This document shows positions 8,014 through 16,122 of a stretch of 29,351 nt of DNA, one piece after another. How positions within the stretch are numbered: position 1 is the first letter of the stretch; every line of letters begins with the position of its first letter. The DNA is taken from the NCBI GenBank assembly GCA_964293585.1, contig CAXYYS010000023.1:1-29351 (forward strand), in the 5' to 3' direction. The stretch is from JAKVKY01 sp964293585. GTDB lineage: Bacteria > Bacillota > Negativicutes > Acidaminococcales > Acidaminococcaceae. The translations under genes and the position numbers were made by a program. The notes beneath the pieces were generated by a model. It searched no databases. It was given only the letters and a program-made list of their open reading frames with translations, and was not told where the DNA came from.

Positions 8014-9210
8014 TTATGCCTGTTTAAAAGCCTTAATCTGCTCGATCAGTTTCGGGAGCAGGACGTTCACATCGCCTACCAGACCATAGCTGGCTACCTG
8101 GAAGATGGGAGCGTTGGGATCTTTATTGATGGCTATGATCACATCAGAATCCTTCATGCCGGACAGATGCTGGAGGGCGCCGGAAATACCGCAGGCAAAA
8201 TACAGCCGGGGCGTTACCGTCTTGCCGGACTGGCCTACCTGACCGGCGTGGCCGATCCATTTTTCATCCACGGCGGCACGGGAACCGGCGATAGCGCTGT
8301 TCTCAAACAAAGCCGCCAGTTCTTCCAGTTTCTTAAAGTTTTCGGCGCTGCCCATACCGCGGCCGCCGGCCACGATAACTTCCGCGTCTTCAATCTTAAT
8401 GGTACCGGAACCGCTGAGCGCTTCCTTCTTTACCAATTTAACCCGCTCGGGTACCTGGTTCTTAACCGTAAAGTTAATAACCTCGCCCTGATGACCGGCT
8501 GCAGCAGGCTGCGCCTTAAAAGTCTTGGGGCGCACGCTGCCCATCTGGGGGCGGTACTCCTTGCAGATGACGGTGGCCATGATGTTGCCGCCTAAAGCCG
8601 GGCGGGTCCAGGACACCAGACCGTCCTTATCGATATCCAGGGCAGTGCAGTCCGCACACAAACCTGTATGCAGGCGGGCAGCAATCCTGGGCGCCAGGTC
8701 CCGGCCGTCAATCGTGGCGCCAAAGAGAACGGCGCCGGGTTTATAGGCCTGGGCTACCTCGCAGAAAGCATTGGTATAAATATCCGTATTATATTCGGCA
8801 AACTCCGGACCGGTTACCACATACACCTTGTCCGCACCGGCGGCAATCAGCTCTGCCGGCAGGGTACCTGCAGCAGCTGCTATCAGCACGGCGGCACATT
8901 TCTCTCCGGACTTGGCTGCCAGTTCCGCAGCTTTCGTCACCAGTTCCAGCGTAGCGCCGGCCAGCTTGCCTACTTCCAGCTCCGCCATCACCCACACATC
9001 CGTGCGGGAATTATTAGTCGCAGCCGCGTTCGCAGTCTCTTCTTTGCTAATGGCGCCTACCGGGCACTCGTTGATGCAGGCTCCGCATAAAATACATTTC
9101 TCCGTATCTACCTGAGCCTTGCCGTCCTGCATGGTCATCGCACCTACCGGACACACCGCCGCACAAGCTTCACAGCCGATACATTTAGCTCTATCTACAA
9201 TAATTGCCAT
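8014..9210 (-). CDS. etfA: Electron transfer flavoprotein alpha subunit with N-terminal 2x[4Fe-4S] ferredoxin domain
   Basis: FAD-binding subunit of the EtfAB heterodimer, which shuttles electrons to and from acyl-CoA or hydroxyacid dehydrogenases. From the ATG at 9210 (GAGGTGA five bases upstream; a GTG at 9219 is less likely) it has 398 residues, about 70 more than a plain EtfA. The extra N-terminus is a bacterial ferredoxin domain with Cys10, 13, 16, 20 and Cys39, 42, 45, 49, each set in CxxCxxCxxxCP. It is followed by the normal EtfA fold, with GRGMGSAENF and the FAD motif CGISGALQHLSGM plus INKDPNAPIF near the C-terminus. Known EtfA proteins with such a domain include LctC and CarE of Acetobacterium (family knowledge), which take part in flavin-based electron bifurcation. 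No dehydrogenase partner is encoded next to it here, so the substrate is unknown. Confidence 0.95.
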   Translation of the reverse strand: MAIIVDRAKCIGCEACAAVCPVGAMTMQDGKAQVDTEKCILCGACINECPVGAISKEETANAAATNNSRTDVWVMAELEVGKLAGATLELVTKAAELAAKSGEKCAAVLIAAAAGTLPAELIAAGADKVYVVTGPEFAEYNTDIYTNAFCEVAQAYKPGAVLFGATIDGRDLAPRIAARLHTGLCADCTALDIDKDGLVSWTRPALGGNIMATVICKEYRPQMGSVRPKTFKAQPAAAGHQGEVINFTVKNQVPERVKLVKKEALSGSGTIKIEDAEVIVAGGRGMGSAENFKKLEELAALFENSAIAGSRAAVDEKWIGHAGQVGQSGKTVTPRLYFACGISGALQHLSGMKDSDVIIAINKDPNAPIFQVASYGLVGDVNVLLPKLIEQIKAFKQA

Positions 9211-9220
9211 TCTCGTCACC

Positions 9221-10015
9221 TCAATGTTTCAGCACGTTGGTGCTGGTCAACTTACCCATCAGTTCTGCCACAGCCTTGTCCGGATCTTCTTCCGTGATTA
9301 CCTGGCTCTCAATATGAGGAACCGCCGGCGTAAAGATTTTCAGGACCTGGGTCGGAGAAGCGCCCAGACCTACCGTAGCAGGGTCGATGCCTAAATCCGC
9401 GGCGCTCTTGACCGGAATCTGGGCCTTGCGGGCCTTCATCTTGCCTTTGATGCTGGCAAAACGCAGCTCTTTTTCCGCCCTGGTCATGGTTACCAGTACC
9501 GGACCGGCCACCTCTACCACCTGGGACGTGCTGTCGTTTTCTCTCTCCACCACAAACTTGCCGTCTTCAAAAGAAACTTTCAGGGCGCCGGTAACCTGGG
9601 GAATCCCCAGATGCTCGGCCATTTCCGGACCTACCTGGGCCGTGGAACCATCTACCGCCAGGCGGCCGCACAGGATTAAATCATAGGCGCCCAGGCTCTT
9701 TACCAGACCGGTTAAAGCTACGCTGGTGGCCAGGGTATCCGAACCCGCCACGGCGCGGTCGCTTAACAGGACGGCTTCGTCTGCGCCCAGGGCCAAAGCC
9801 TGCTTGAGCATATCTTTCGCCTGGTCCGGTCCCATGGAAACCACGGTGACCGTGGCGCCACAGGTATCTTTCAGGATGAGTGCCGTTTCCAGGGCTTCCT
9901 CATCATAAGGATTCATCACATTGTCTACCCCTTCCCGCATCAGGGTATTAGTTTCCGGGTTAATCTTGACCTGTTCGGTATCAGGCACTTGCTTCAAACA
10001 TACGATAATCTTCAT
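9221..10015 (-). CDS. etfB: Electron transfer flavoprotein beta subunit
   Basis: Partner of EtfA. 264 residues from the ATG at 10015, preceded by GGGGAGG at a six-base spacing; an in-frame ATG at 10021 directly abuts that site and is unlikely to be used. The N-terminus MKIIVCLKQVPDTEQVKINP, the nucleotide-binding stretch VVSMGPDQAKDMLKQALALG and GRLAVDGSTAQVGPEMAEHLG are classic EtfB. First gene of an apparent etfB-etfA-pyk-(helical protein) transcript, with 10 bases to etfA. Whether the Etf is bifurcating cannot be decided from sequence reading alone. Confidence 0.95.
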   Translation of the reverse strand: MKIIVCLKQVPDTEQVKINPETNTLMREGVDNVMNPYDEEALETALILKDTCGATVTVVSMGPDQAKDMLKQALALGADEAVLLSDRAVAGSDTLATSVALTGLVKSLGAYDLILCGRLAVDGSTAQVGPEMAEHLGIPQVTGALKVSFEDGKFVVERENDSTSQVVEVAGPVLVTMTRAEKELRFASIKGKMKARKAQIPVKSAADLGIDPATVGLGASPTQVLKIFTPAVPHIESQVITEEDPDKAVAELMGKLTSTNVLKH

Positions 10016-10091
10016 CTGCATCCTCCCCTAAGTTGCTGCCCTCCACTCACCTGGCGGAGGACTATGCTGCAAAACTTTTCACAGATATATT

Positions 10092-10121
10092 ATTATACCA
10101 TTATTTGTATATGTATTTCAA
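10092..10121 (-). promoter_or_regulatory. Promoter of the etfBA-pyk transcript
   Basis: Minus strand: -35 TTGAAA (10116-10121), 18-base spacer, -10 TATAAT (10092-10097). It lies about 77 bases before the etfB start. The rest of 10022-10215 shows no gene and no clear terminator for dnaE. Confidence 0.7.
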
Positions 10122-10215
10122 GCTGTAGACCTCAGGCAGGCTTTAAGGTACCGTAGCGGCAGTACCGGCCTGTCTCCGCCCTGGCAGCGCCAGTTTCCCG
10201 GCAGCGGTTGTAAAA

Positions 10216-13200
10216 TCACACGCTCCGTACCACCACGGCTTCCGGGCCTAATAAATCCGCTAACGCCTGCTGCAAATCCGGATCCGCCGCCCTGATATAA
10301 TACTGGGGCGCCACCCGGATACGTTTGCGGGAACCCAGCAGGTCCAGGAAGACCAGGTTGGTCCCGTGGTAACGCTTAAAGATGTCCAGCAGGCTTTGCT
10401 GGGTAGCCTCGTTTTCCAGTTCCGTCTTAATACGCAGATAAATGACGGCGCTGGGAGTAACGGTCCCGCAGTCAGCTAACGGTATGCACCCGGCGGGTAA
10501 ACCGGCTTTCCTGGCCGCGCCTGCCGGCGCCTGTTTCCCAGGTGCGGTGCCTGCCCCGTACGCAGAGACTGCCGCTCCCCTTTCTGTTTCCGCAGGAGCC
10601 CGTGGTTGCTCCGGTCCGCCGTACACCGCGGTTTCTTCCTGCACCCGGTAGTTCGGCCGCCGGTTCTGGGTAAAGCCCAGGGGCCGTTCCGGTCCGGCCG
10701 GGGTCAAAGCCACCACCTGGGACGCTAAAATCTTGCGCTCCGGGTCCTTGCCGCTTTCATCCAGGTTAAACCGTCCGGATACTGCCACCACCCCGTCCTG
10801 GTTCAGGGATGCGGCACATTCCTGGTAAGCCTTGGGGAACACCACCACTTTCAGGTTGCCCGTAAAGTCTTCCAGGTTCAGGATGGCCATGGAATCGCCT
10901 TTCTTCGTAATCCGCAGATCCAGCTGGCTGATCAGACCCGCCACCTGTACCAGCTGCCCGTCCCGCACGTTGCTTTCCTCGTCTTCCAGGGCATGGAGGG
11001 GCGTAAATTTAGCCAGGGCCTGTTTATAACTGTCCAGGGGATGCCCGGACACATAAAAGCCCAGCAGTTCTTTTTCATTTTTCAGCTGCAGGCTCTGAGG
11101 CATCTCGTCCAGGTTGGGCAGCTTGATATCGTTCACCTCGGCAAAAGAGTCGTCTTCGAAAAGGCCGATCTGCCCCGAGGCATGGTCCTTCTGGTAACGC
11201 TGCCCGATCTGGGAAGCGTCCTCGTACACCGCCAGCAGCTGGGAACGGTGGGCGCCCAGGGAATCCATGGCGCCGCAGTTAATTAAATTTTCCAGCAGCC
11301 GCTTGTTCTGGCAGCGGGCTTCCACCCGTTTACAGAAATCCAGGATGCTGGTAAACCTGCCGTCCTTGGCCCTGGCTTTCAGGATGGCCGCAATAGAATC
11401 GCTGCCTACGCTCTTGACGCCGCCCAGACCAAACCGGATGGCGCCGTTTTCCACGGCAAAGTCATAGCTGCTGGCGTTAATATCCGGCGGCAGCACCTTC
11501 AGGCCCCGTCCCCGGCAGACGCTGATATACCAGCTGAGCTTATCCTGCACGTCGGCCACGCTGCTCAAAAAGGCCGCGAAAAATTCTGCCGGCCAGTGCA
11601 CTTTCAAATACGCCGTCTCGTAGGCCACCAGGGCATACGCCACGGAGTGGGATTTATTAAAACCGTAACCGGCAAACTTTTCCAGCAGGCCGAAGATATG
11701 CTCGCTCTGCTCCCGGGGTACCTGATGCAGCTTCGCCGCGCCTTCCACGAACTTTTCCTTCATGGACACCAGCACGTCGATCTTTTTCTTGCCCATGGCT
11801 TTCCGCATCACGTCCGCTTCGCCCAGACTAAAGCCTGCCAGCACGGAAGTGATCCGCATTACCTGTTCCTGGTACAGGATAACGCCATTCGTCTCCGCCA
11901 GGATGGGGTCGATCAAAGGATGCAGGGATTCCGCCGTCTTGTGGCCGTGGTTGCCGGCAATGTAATCTTCCACCATGCCGGACTCCAGGGGGCCGGGGCG
12001 GTACATCGCCACCATGGCTACCAGATCCGTAAATTTAGTCGGTTCCAGATCAATCAGATATTTGGTAAAGCCGGCACTTTCCATCTGGAACACGCCCTGG
12101 GTGTCGCCCTCGCTGAGCATCTTGTACACCGCCGGGTCGTCCAGGGGAATCTTTTTCCCGTTCACTTTTAAATTGTCCAGGTCCACCACGCTGCCGGTAT
12201 CTTCTTTAATAAACTTGCAGGCATCGTCCAGCACCGTCAGGGTGCGCAGGCCTAAAAAGTCCATCTTTAACAGGCCCAGATGTTCCACCTTGTCCTTGTC
12301 GTACTGGGTGGTGATCATGGCCGGTCCGGACGTGGATTTATCCGGGTCTAACTGCAAAGGCACATAGTCAATCAGAGGCTTCGGTGCAATCACCACGCCC
12401 GCCGCATGGGTGCCGCTGTTCCGGGGCAGACCTTCCACGGTCCGGGCAATATTGATCAGTTTCTGCACCTGGGGGTCGCTGTCGTAAATCTGCTTGAGCT
12501 CGTTGCTGCTGGCCAGGGCCTTATCCAGGGTGATGCCCAGTTCCCTTGGCACCGCCTTGGCTACCTTGTCCACCACCGGCAGCGGCATACCTAAAGCCCG
12601 GCCTACATCCCGCACCGCGGCCCGGGCCTGCAGGGTACCGAAAGTAATGATAAGCGCCACATGGTCCAGGCCGTATTTATGGATCACGTACTGGATGACC
12701 TCGTCCCGGCGCCGGTAACAGAAGTCCGTATCAATATCCGGCATGCTGATGCGTTCCGGATTCAGGAAACGTTCAAAGAGTAAATCGTATTTTAACGGAT
12801 CGATATTGGTGATGCGCAGCAAAAAAGCCACGATACTGCCGGCGGCGCTGCCACGTCCCGGTCCTACCGGCAGCTTGACGCTGCGGCAGTAGTTGATAAA
12901 GTCCCGCACAATCAAAAAGTAACTGCTGTAGCCCATGGTCTTGATGATGCCCAGCTCGTATTCCAGCCGCTGTTTAAGCTGGCCCAGATAGGACGCCCGG
13001 GCTGCCGCATCCGGCTGTTCCGCCAGTTCATCCCCGTAGCGTTCCGGCAAAGCCGCCTCGCACAGGCTGCGCAAATACAAATCCGCATTGGCAAATTCCT
13101 GAGGAATAGGAAACTCCGGCAGGAGCAGCTTGCCAAAGGTAAAATCAACGTGGCAGCGTTCCGCAATGGCGTGGGTATTGGCCAGAGCTTCCGCATCTTC

Positions 13201-13965
13201 CGGGAACTTGGCCAGCATCTCCTCATAACTCTTGCAGTAATAATCAGCGCTGCTGAACTTCATCCGGTCCGGGTCGTCCACGGTCTTATTGGTCTGGATG
13301 CACAGCAGCACGTCCTGAGCCGCCGCATCTTCCCGGTGCACGTAGTGAATATCGTTGGTCACTACCAGCTTCAGGTCGTATTTCACCGCCAGGCGCCGCA
13401 GCTCCGCGTTCACGATCTGTTCTTCCGGCAGGTCGTGGTTCTGCATCTCCAGGAAAAAGTTTTCTTTCCCAAAAATTTCCAGATACTCCTGCACGGCTGT
13501 TTCCGCCCCGGCCACATCCCGCTGCAAAATATGCACGGGAATCTCCCCGGACACACAGGCGCTCAAACAAATGAGGCCTTCGTGGTAACGGCGCAGCAGT
13601 TCCTTATCAATGCGTGGCTTGCGGTAAAATCCTTCCAGGTAACCCCGGGAAACCAGCTGTACCAGGTTCTGGTAGCCGGTATTATTTTCTGCCAGTAAAA
13701 TTAAATGATAGCGGTGGCTGCGTTCATCCTTGCTGTAGCGGTCCGGCGTAGCCAGATACACTTCGCAGCCAATAACGGGCCGCACGCCCTGCTTCTTTGC
13801 TTCCTCGTAAAACTCCACGGCGCCGTACATGTTGCCGTGGTCGGTCATGGCGATGCTGTCCATGCCCAGGGATTTGGCATAACGGATCAGCTCCGCCGGT
13901 TTGGACGCACCGTCCAGCAGGCTGAACTTGGTATGGACATGCAGATGGGTAAAATTACAAGTCAT
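10216..13965 (-). CDS. dnaE: DNA polymerase III alpha subunit (replicative polymerase)
   Basis: 5'-3' DNA synthesis at the replication fork. 1,249 residues, start ATG 13965 with GAGG five bases upstream. The order is as in DnaE: PHP domain with HLHVHTKFSLLDG (residues 7-19), TDHGNMYGAVEFY and NDIHYV; palm with PVGPGRGSAAGS and the catalytic PDIDTDF near residues 408-414; fingers with MAMYRPGPLESGM and KAMGKKK; tandem helix-hairpin-helix region including KSHSVAYALVAYETAY; OB-fold from about residue 985 (VQVAGLISQLDLRITKKGD). Between the OB-fold and a conserved-looking tail lies a GC-rich, Ala/Pro/Gly-rich linker at about residues 1105-1165 that looks unstructured. Transcribed alone, from a probable promoter at 14070-14098. 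Confidence 0.97.
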   Translation of the reverse strand: MTCNFTHLHVHTKFSLLDGASKPAELIRYAKSLGMDSIAMTDHGNMYGAVEFYEEAKKQGVRPVIGCEVYLATPDRYSKDERSHRYHLILLAENNTGYQNLVQLVSRGYLEGFYRKPRIDKELLRRYHEGLICLSACVSGEIPVHILQRDVAGAETAVQEYLEIFGKENFFLEMQNHDLPEEQIVNAELRRLAVKYDLKLVVTNDIHYVHREDAAAQDVLLCIQTNKTVDDPDRMKFSSADYYCKSYEEMLAKFPEDAEALANTHAIAERCHVDFTFGKLLLPEFPIPQEFANADLYLRSLCEAALPERYGDELAEQPDAAARASYLGQLKQRLEYELGIIKTMGYSSYFLIVRDFINYCRSVKLPVGPGRGSAAGSIVAFLLRITNIDPLKYDLLFERFLNPERISMPDIDTDFCYRRRDEVIQYVIHKYGLDHVALIITFGTLQARAAVRDVGRALGMPLPVVDKVAKAVPRELGITLDKALASSNELKQIYDSDPQVQKLINIARTVEGLPRNSGTHAAGVVIAPKPLIDYVPLQLDPDKSTSGPAMITTQYDKDKVEHLGLLKMDFLGLRTLTVLDDACKFIKEDTGSVVDLDNLKVNGKKIPLDDPAVYKMLSEGDTQGVFQMESAGFTKYLIDLEPTKFTDLVAMVAMYRPGPLESGMVEDYIAGNHGHKTAESLHPLIDPILAETNGVILYQEQVMRITSVLAGFSLGEADVMRKAMGKKKIDVLVSMKEKFVEGAAKLHQVPREQSEHIFGLLEKFAGYGFNKSHSVAYALVAYETAYLKVHWPAEFFAAFLSSVADVQDKLSWYISVCRGRGLKVLPPDINASSYDFAVENGAIRFGLGGVKSVGSDSIAAILKARAKDGRFTSILDFCKRVEARCQNKRLLENLINCGAMDSLGAHRSQLLAVYEDASQIGQRYQKDHASGQIGLFEDDSFAEVNDIKLPNLDEMPQSLQLKNEKELLGFYVSGHPLDSYKQALAKFTPLHALEDEESNVRDGQLVQVAGLISQLDLRITKKGDSMAILNLEDFTGNLKVVVFPKAYQECAASLNQDGVVAVSGRFNLDESGKDPERKILASQVVALTPAGPERPLGFTQNRRPNYRVQEETAVYGGPEQPRAPAETERGAAVSAYGAGTAPGKQAPAGAARKAGLPAGCIPLADCGTVTPSAVIYLRIKTELENEATQQSLLDIFKRYHGTNLVFLDLLGSRKRIRVAPQYYIRAADPDLQQALADLLGPEAVVVRSV

Positions 13966-14069
13966 GGCAACCTCAGTTTCTTCATAAGTATACGTTCCTG
14001 CCCGGCGCGCAGCACGGTCAGCAGCTCCGCCGGTACAAGTTGTTCCTTAAACTATCTATAATTATGTAT

Positions 14070-14098
14070 ATCATAACATAAACAGCGCTATTTTTTAA
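14070..14098 (-). promoter_or_regulatory. Candidate dnaE promoter
   Basis: Minus strand: -10 TATGAT (14070-14075) with an upstream TGT giving an extended -10 (TGnTATGAT), 17-base spacer, -35 TTAAAA (14093-14098). It would leave a leader of about 100 bases before dnaE in which no special structure was seen. Confidence 0.5.
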
Positions 14099-14283
14099 GA
14101 GCGGTGCCGCAGCCTCTTTGTCCCTTGTCAAAACACAAATATAGCTTTTGGTAACCTTAAAGGCATCTTTGCCTACTGTCACGATACTGTTACGTTAAAA
14201 AGTTTACACTTTTATAATTAAAATTGTTTTTTTATGTATTTTTAAGGTTTTTTGTTGCAAATTTTTAAACTTCAGTGTACACT
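14099..14283 (+). promoter_or_regulatory. AT-rich promoter region of the first binding-protein gene
   Basis: Part of the 471-base gap between dnaE and the binding-protein gene; it holds no plausible gene. Two plus-strand promoter candidates are visible: a perfect -10 TATAAT at 14213-14218 with only a poor -35 (TTACGT, 14190-14195), and -35 TTGCAA (14255-14260), 17-base spacer, -10 TACACT (14278-14283). The second would start transcription near 14290. Its -10 overlaps a perfect 10-base palindrome AGTGTACACT (14274-14283), a possible operator. Confidence 0.45.
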
Positions 14284-14436
14284 AACCCCAACGAAGAAAA
14301 GCAGAGAAGTTTCCAGTTCTCCGACAAAGACGTTAGAGAAGTCAAATCCCCAATTTGGCTTCTCTTTTTATTTAAAAGCCGGCGTCCTTAAGGAAACTCA
14401 CTTCGTTAATGAAAAAAATGTGAGGGGGTTTTTGTA
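14284..14436 (+). promoter_or_regulatory. Structured leader RNA with attenuator, unknown ligand
   Basis: The leader before the first binding-protein gene has competing structures. AGAGAAG occurs twice (14303-14309 and 14335-14341). TTCTC at 14317-14321 can pair with either copy. The second copy is also the 5' arm of the terminator at 14335-14373. Further out, AACGAAG (14290-14296) pairs with CTTCGTT (14401-14407), and AACCCC (14284-14289) pairs in nested order with GGGGTT (14425-14430), which covers the Shine-Dalgarno GAGGGGG. A smaller alternative hairpin CTCAC/GTGAG (14397-14401 with 14420-14424) also reaches the SD. It does not match the glycine aptamer or any other riboswitch I recognise. 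Function is inferred from layout only. Confidence 0.55.
14335..14373 (+). terminator. Intrinsic terminator inside the leader of the first binding-protein gene
   Basis: AGAGAAG-T-CAAAT (14335-14347) pairs with ATTTG-G-CTTCTCT (14353-14365) in a 13-pair stem with one T-G wobble and loop CCCCA, followed by TTTTTATTT. It stands 63 bases before the start codon and after both candidate promoters, so it probably acts as an attenuator. It could instead end a short transcript, since the preceding dnaE runs the other way. Confidence 0.85.
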
Positions 14437-15615
14437 ATGTTCATGAACAAAAGTAAGTTAGCGGCAGCAGTAATGTGTGGTCTCTTATCCATGTCCATGC
14501 TGATGACTGGTTGCGGTGGCGGCGCCAAGAAAGATGCCGGCAATACCATCAAGATCGGCGTCGTCAGCGAACTAACCGGCCCTAATGCTTCCTACGGCAC
14601 TTCCGTAGTTAAAGGCATGAAACTGGCCGTCAAGGAAATTAACGATAAGGGCGGCGTGGACGGCAAGAAGATTGAACTGGCCGTGGCCGATGATAAATCC
14701 GAACCGGCGGAAGCCGCCAACGCCATGAGTAAAGTTTTGAACCAGGATAAAGCCAAACTGACCATGGGTATCTTCACCAGCTCCAACGCCATCGCCGCCT
14801 GCAACGTCAGCGAATCGGCCAAGGTGCCTTTCCTGGCCATCGGCGCTACCAATCCCAAGGTTACCCTGGACAAGGACGGCAAGGCCAAACCTAATACCTT
14901 CCGTGTCTGCTTCATCGACCCGTTCCAAGGCACCGTAGGCGCCAACTTCGTCCTGGATACCCTGAAACTGAAAAAGGCCGTGGTCCTGATTGATAACAGC
15001 AGCGATTATTCCAAAGGCCTGGCAGCGTTCTTTAAAGAAGCCTACGCCAAAAAAGGCGGCCAGATCTTAGGTGAAGAAGCTTATCTGCAAAAAGATACCG
15101 ACTTCAAAGCCATCCTGACCAAGATTAAGACCCTGAATCCTGATGTACTGTATGTGCCCGGTTATTACGAAGAAGTCGGCAAGATTATCAAGCAGGCCCG
15201 GGAACTGGATATTAAGGCAGCTTTCGTCGGCGGCGACGGCTGGGATAGCCCCAAGCTGGTAGAAATTGCCGGCGGCCCCGCCCTGGAAAACACGTATTTT
15301 ACCAACCACTATTCTCCGGATGCTACCAATGCTGAATCCAAAGCTTTCGTAGCCGCTTACCAGAAAGAATATAATGAGAAGCCGGATGCTCCCGCCGTTT
15401 TAGGTTATGATGGCGCCAAACTGATGGCCGATGCCATTAAGCGTGCCGGCAGCACCGACGGTGCCAAGGTCAGCGCCGCTCTGGCAGCTACCAAGGACTT
15501 CCCCGCCGTTACCGGCAAAACTTCTCTGAACGCCACCCATGATGCGGTCAAGAGCGCCGTGATCATCGCCTTTAAGGATGGCAAACAGACCTATAAGACC
15601 ACTGTTAATCCCTGA
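14437..15615 (+). CDS. Amino-acid ABC transporter substrate-binding lipoprotein (LivJ/LivK family), copy 1
   Basis: Periplasmic-binding-protein type I receptor for an ABC importer of branched-chain or other small amino acids. 392 residues. The N-terminus is a lipoprotein signal with a hydrophobic run and lipobox MTGC (Cys26), so the mature protein should be membrane-anchored. The mature part starts TIKIGVVSELTGPNASYG. Ligand-pocket regions include FTSSNAIAACN, FLAIGATNPKV, DNSSDYSKGLA and VGGDGWDSPKLVEIAG. The start at 14437 has GAGGGGG eight bases upstream; an ATG two codons later is possible. It is about two-thirds identical by eye to the gene at 16123. No LivHMGF genes are near, so the membrane and ATPase parts must be elsewhere. 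The ligand cannot be read from the sequence. Confidence 0.9.
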   Translation: MFMNKSKLAAAVMCGLLSMSMLMTGCGGGAKKDAGNTIKIGVVSELTGPNASYGTSVVKGMKLAVKEINDKGGVDGKKIELAVADDKSEPAEAANAMSKVLNQDKAKLTMGIFTSSNAIAACNVSESAKVPFLAIGATNPKVTLDKDGKAKPNTFRVCFIDPFQGTVGANFVLDTLKLKKAVVLIDNSSDYSKGLAAFFKEAYAKKGGQILGEEAYLQKDTDFKAILTKIKTLNPDVLYVPGYYEEVGKIIKQARELDIKAAFVGGDGWDSPKLVEIAGGPALENTYFTNHYSPDATNAESKAFVAAYQKEYNEKPDAPAVLGYDGAKLMADAIKRAGSTDGAKVSAALAATKDFPAVTGKTSLNATHDAVKSAVIIAFKDGKQTYKTTVNP

Positions 15616-15662
15616 GCCGGTGTAAACTGACACAGGGTTGACTACAAAGGTCCCCGCACCGG

Positions 15663-15714
15663 GACAGCTGCCCCGTCCTGCCGCAAACCAGGACGACGGC
15701 AGCTGTCTTACTTT
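15663..15714 (+). terminator. Terminator after binding-protein gene 1
   Basis: Perfect 10-base inverted repeat GACAGCTGCC (15663-15672) / GGCAGCTGTC (15698-15707) with an inner stem GTCCTG/CAGGAC, followed by a modest T-rich tail (TTACTTTTA). The hairpin is strong but the U-tract is imperfect, so some readthrough is possible. Confidence 0.7.
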
Positions 15715-15789
15715 TACTGCTAATTATGTAAAGTTATTTACATTTTTATCCAGCCGTTGCTGTTCCAGTTCAAAATTTTCATTCTCCCC

Positions 15790-15818
15790 TTGCATAAAAA
15801 ATGTTGCTGTGGTATACT
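15790..15818 (+). promoter_or_regulatory. Promoter of the glycine-riboswitch transcript
   Basis: -35 TTGCAT (15790-15795), exactly 17 bases, -10 TATACT (15813-15818) with TGG before it (extended -10). It gives the second binding-protein gene its own transcript starting near 15825, just ahead of the riboswitch. Confidence 0.75.
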
Positions 15819-15852
15819 CCAAAACATCAAAAGTGCATACGGTGTGGATGAA

Positions 15853-16007
15853 CTGTACGGGAGAAGACCCAAGTCTACCGAAGGAGTTAAACTCTCAGGT
15901 ATCTGCCTCGCAGATAGGACTGTACAGGGACACAACTCTGGAGAGTCTCATTTACGGGCGCCGAAGGGGCATGGAGCAATCCTCATCTCTCAGGCAAAAG
16001 GACAGAG
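15853..16007 (+). promoter_or_regulatory. Tandem glycine riboswitch (two aptamers)
   Basis: Aptamer 1: P1 CTGTAC (15853-15858) / GTACAG (15922-15927), containing GGGAGAAGACCC, the conserved CTACCGAAGGAG and ACTCTCAGG. Aptamer 2: P1 CTCTG (15936-15940) / CAGAG (16003-16007), containing GGAGAGTCTC, GCGCCGAAGGGGCA and the hallmark CTCTCAGGCAAAAGGACAGAG-type end. The linker is short, as in classic cooperative tandem glycine riboswitches. These RNAs usually control gcv operons or amino-acid transporters. Here a terminator hairpin (16054-16085) follows, so control is probably transcriptional. Whether glycine turns the gene on or off is not clear by eye. Confidence 0.95.
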
Positions 16008-16053
16008 CGGTTTAGTTTATATTTTCTTTGTATCATATAAGCTGTGACTTCTC

Positions 16054-16092
16054 ATATCTCCGGAGCAACCAGGCGCCGGAGATATTTTATTA
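16054..16092 (+). terminator. Expression-platform terminator of the glycine riboswitch
   Basis: Perfect 10-base inverted repeat ATATCTCCGG (16054-16063) / CCGGAGATAT (16076-16085) with a 12-base loop, followed by TTTTATTAT. It lies between the aptamers and the ribosome site. A weaker hairpin TTATAT/ATATAA (16017-16022 with 16035-16040) lies just upstream and may belong to the alternative fold. Confidence 0.8.
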
Positions 16093-16122
16093 TGCAGTTA
16101 TATTTTGAGGAGGAACGCAAAA

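Noticed and set aside
7990..8595. 201-codon open frame on the plus strand
   Set aside because: Shadow of etfA on the opposite strand with no family resemblance.
10140..10215. Inverted repeats (CTGGC/GCCAG, GGTAC/GTACC) as a dnaE terminator
   Set aside because: The stems are short and no T-run follows on the minus strand, so I do not call a terminator.
14252..14437. 61-codon open frame before the first binding-protein gene, a possible leader peptide
   Set aside because: It starts at a TTG without a ribosome site, lies across the promoter candidate and terminator hairpin, and has no plausible protein features. The RNA structure explains the region better.
15638..16047. Overlapping open frames of 125 and 96 codons between the two binding-protein genes
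   Set aside because: They run through the terminator, promoter and glycine riboswitch and have no ribosome sites. The conserved RNA explains the sequence.
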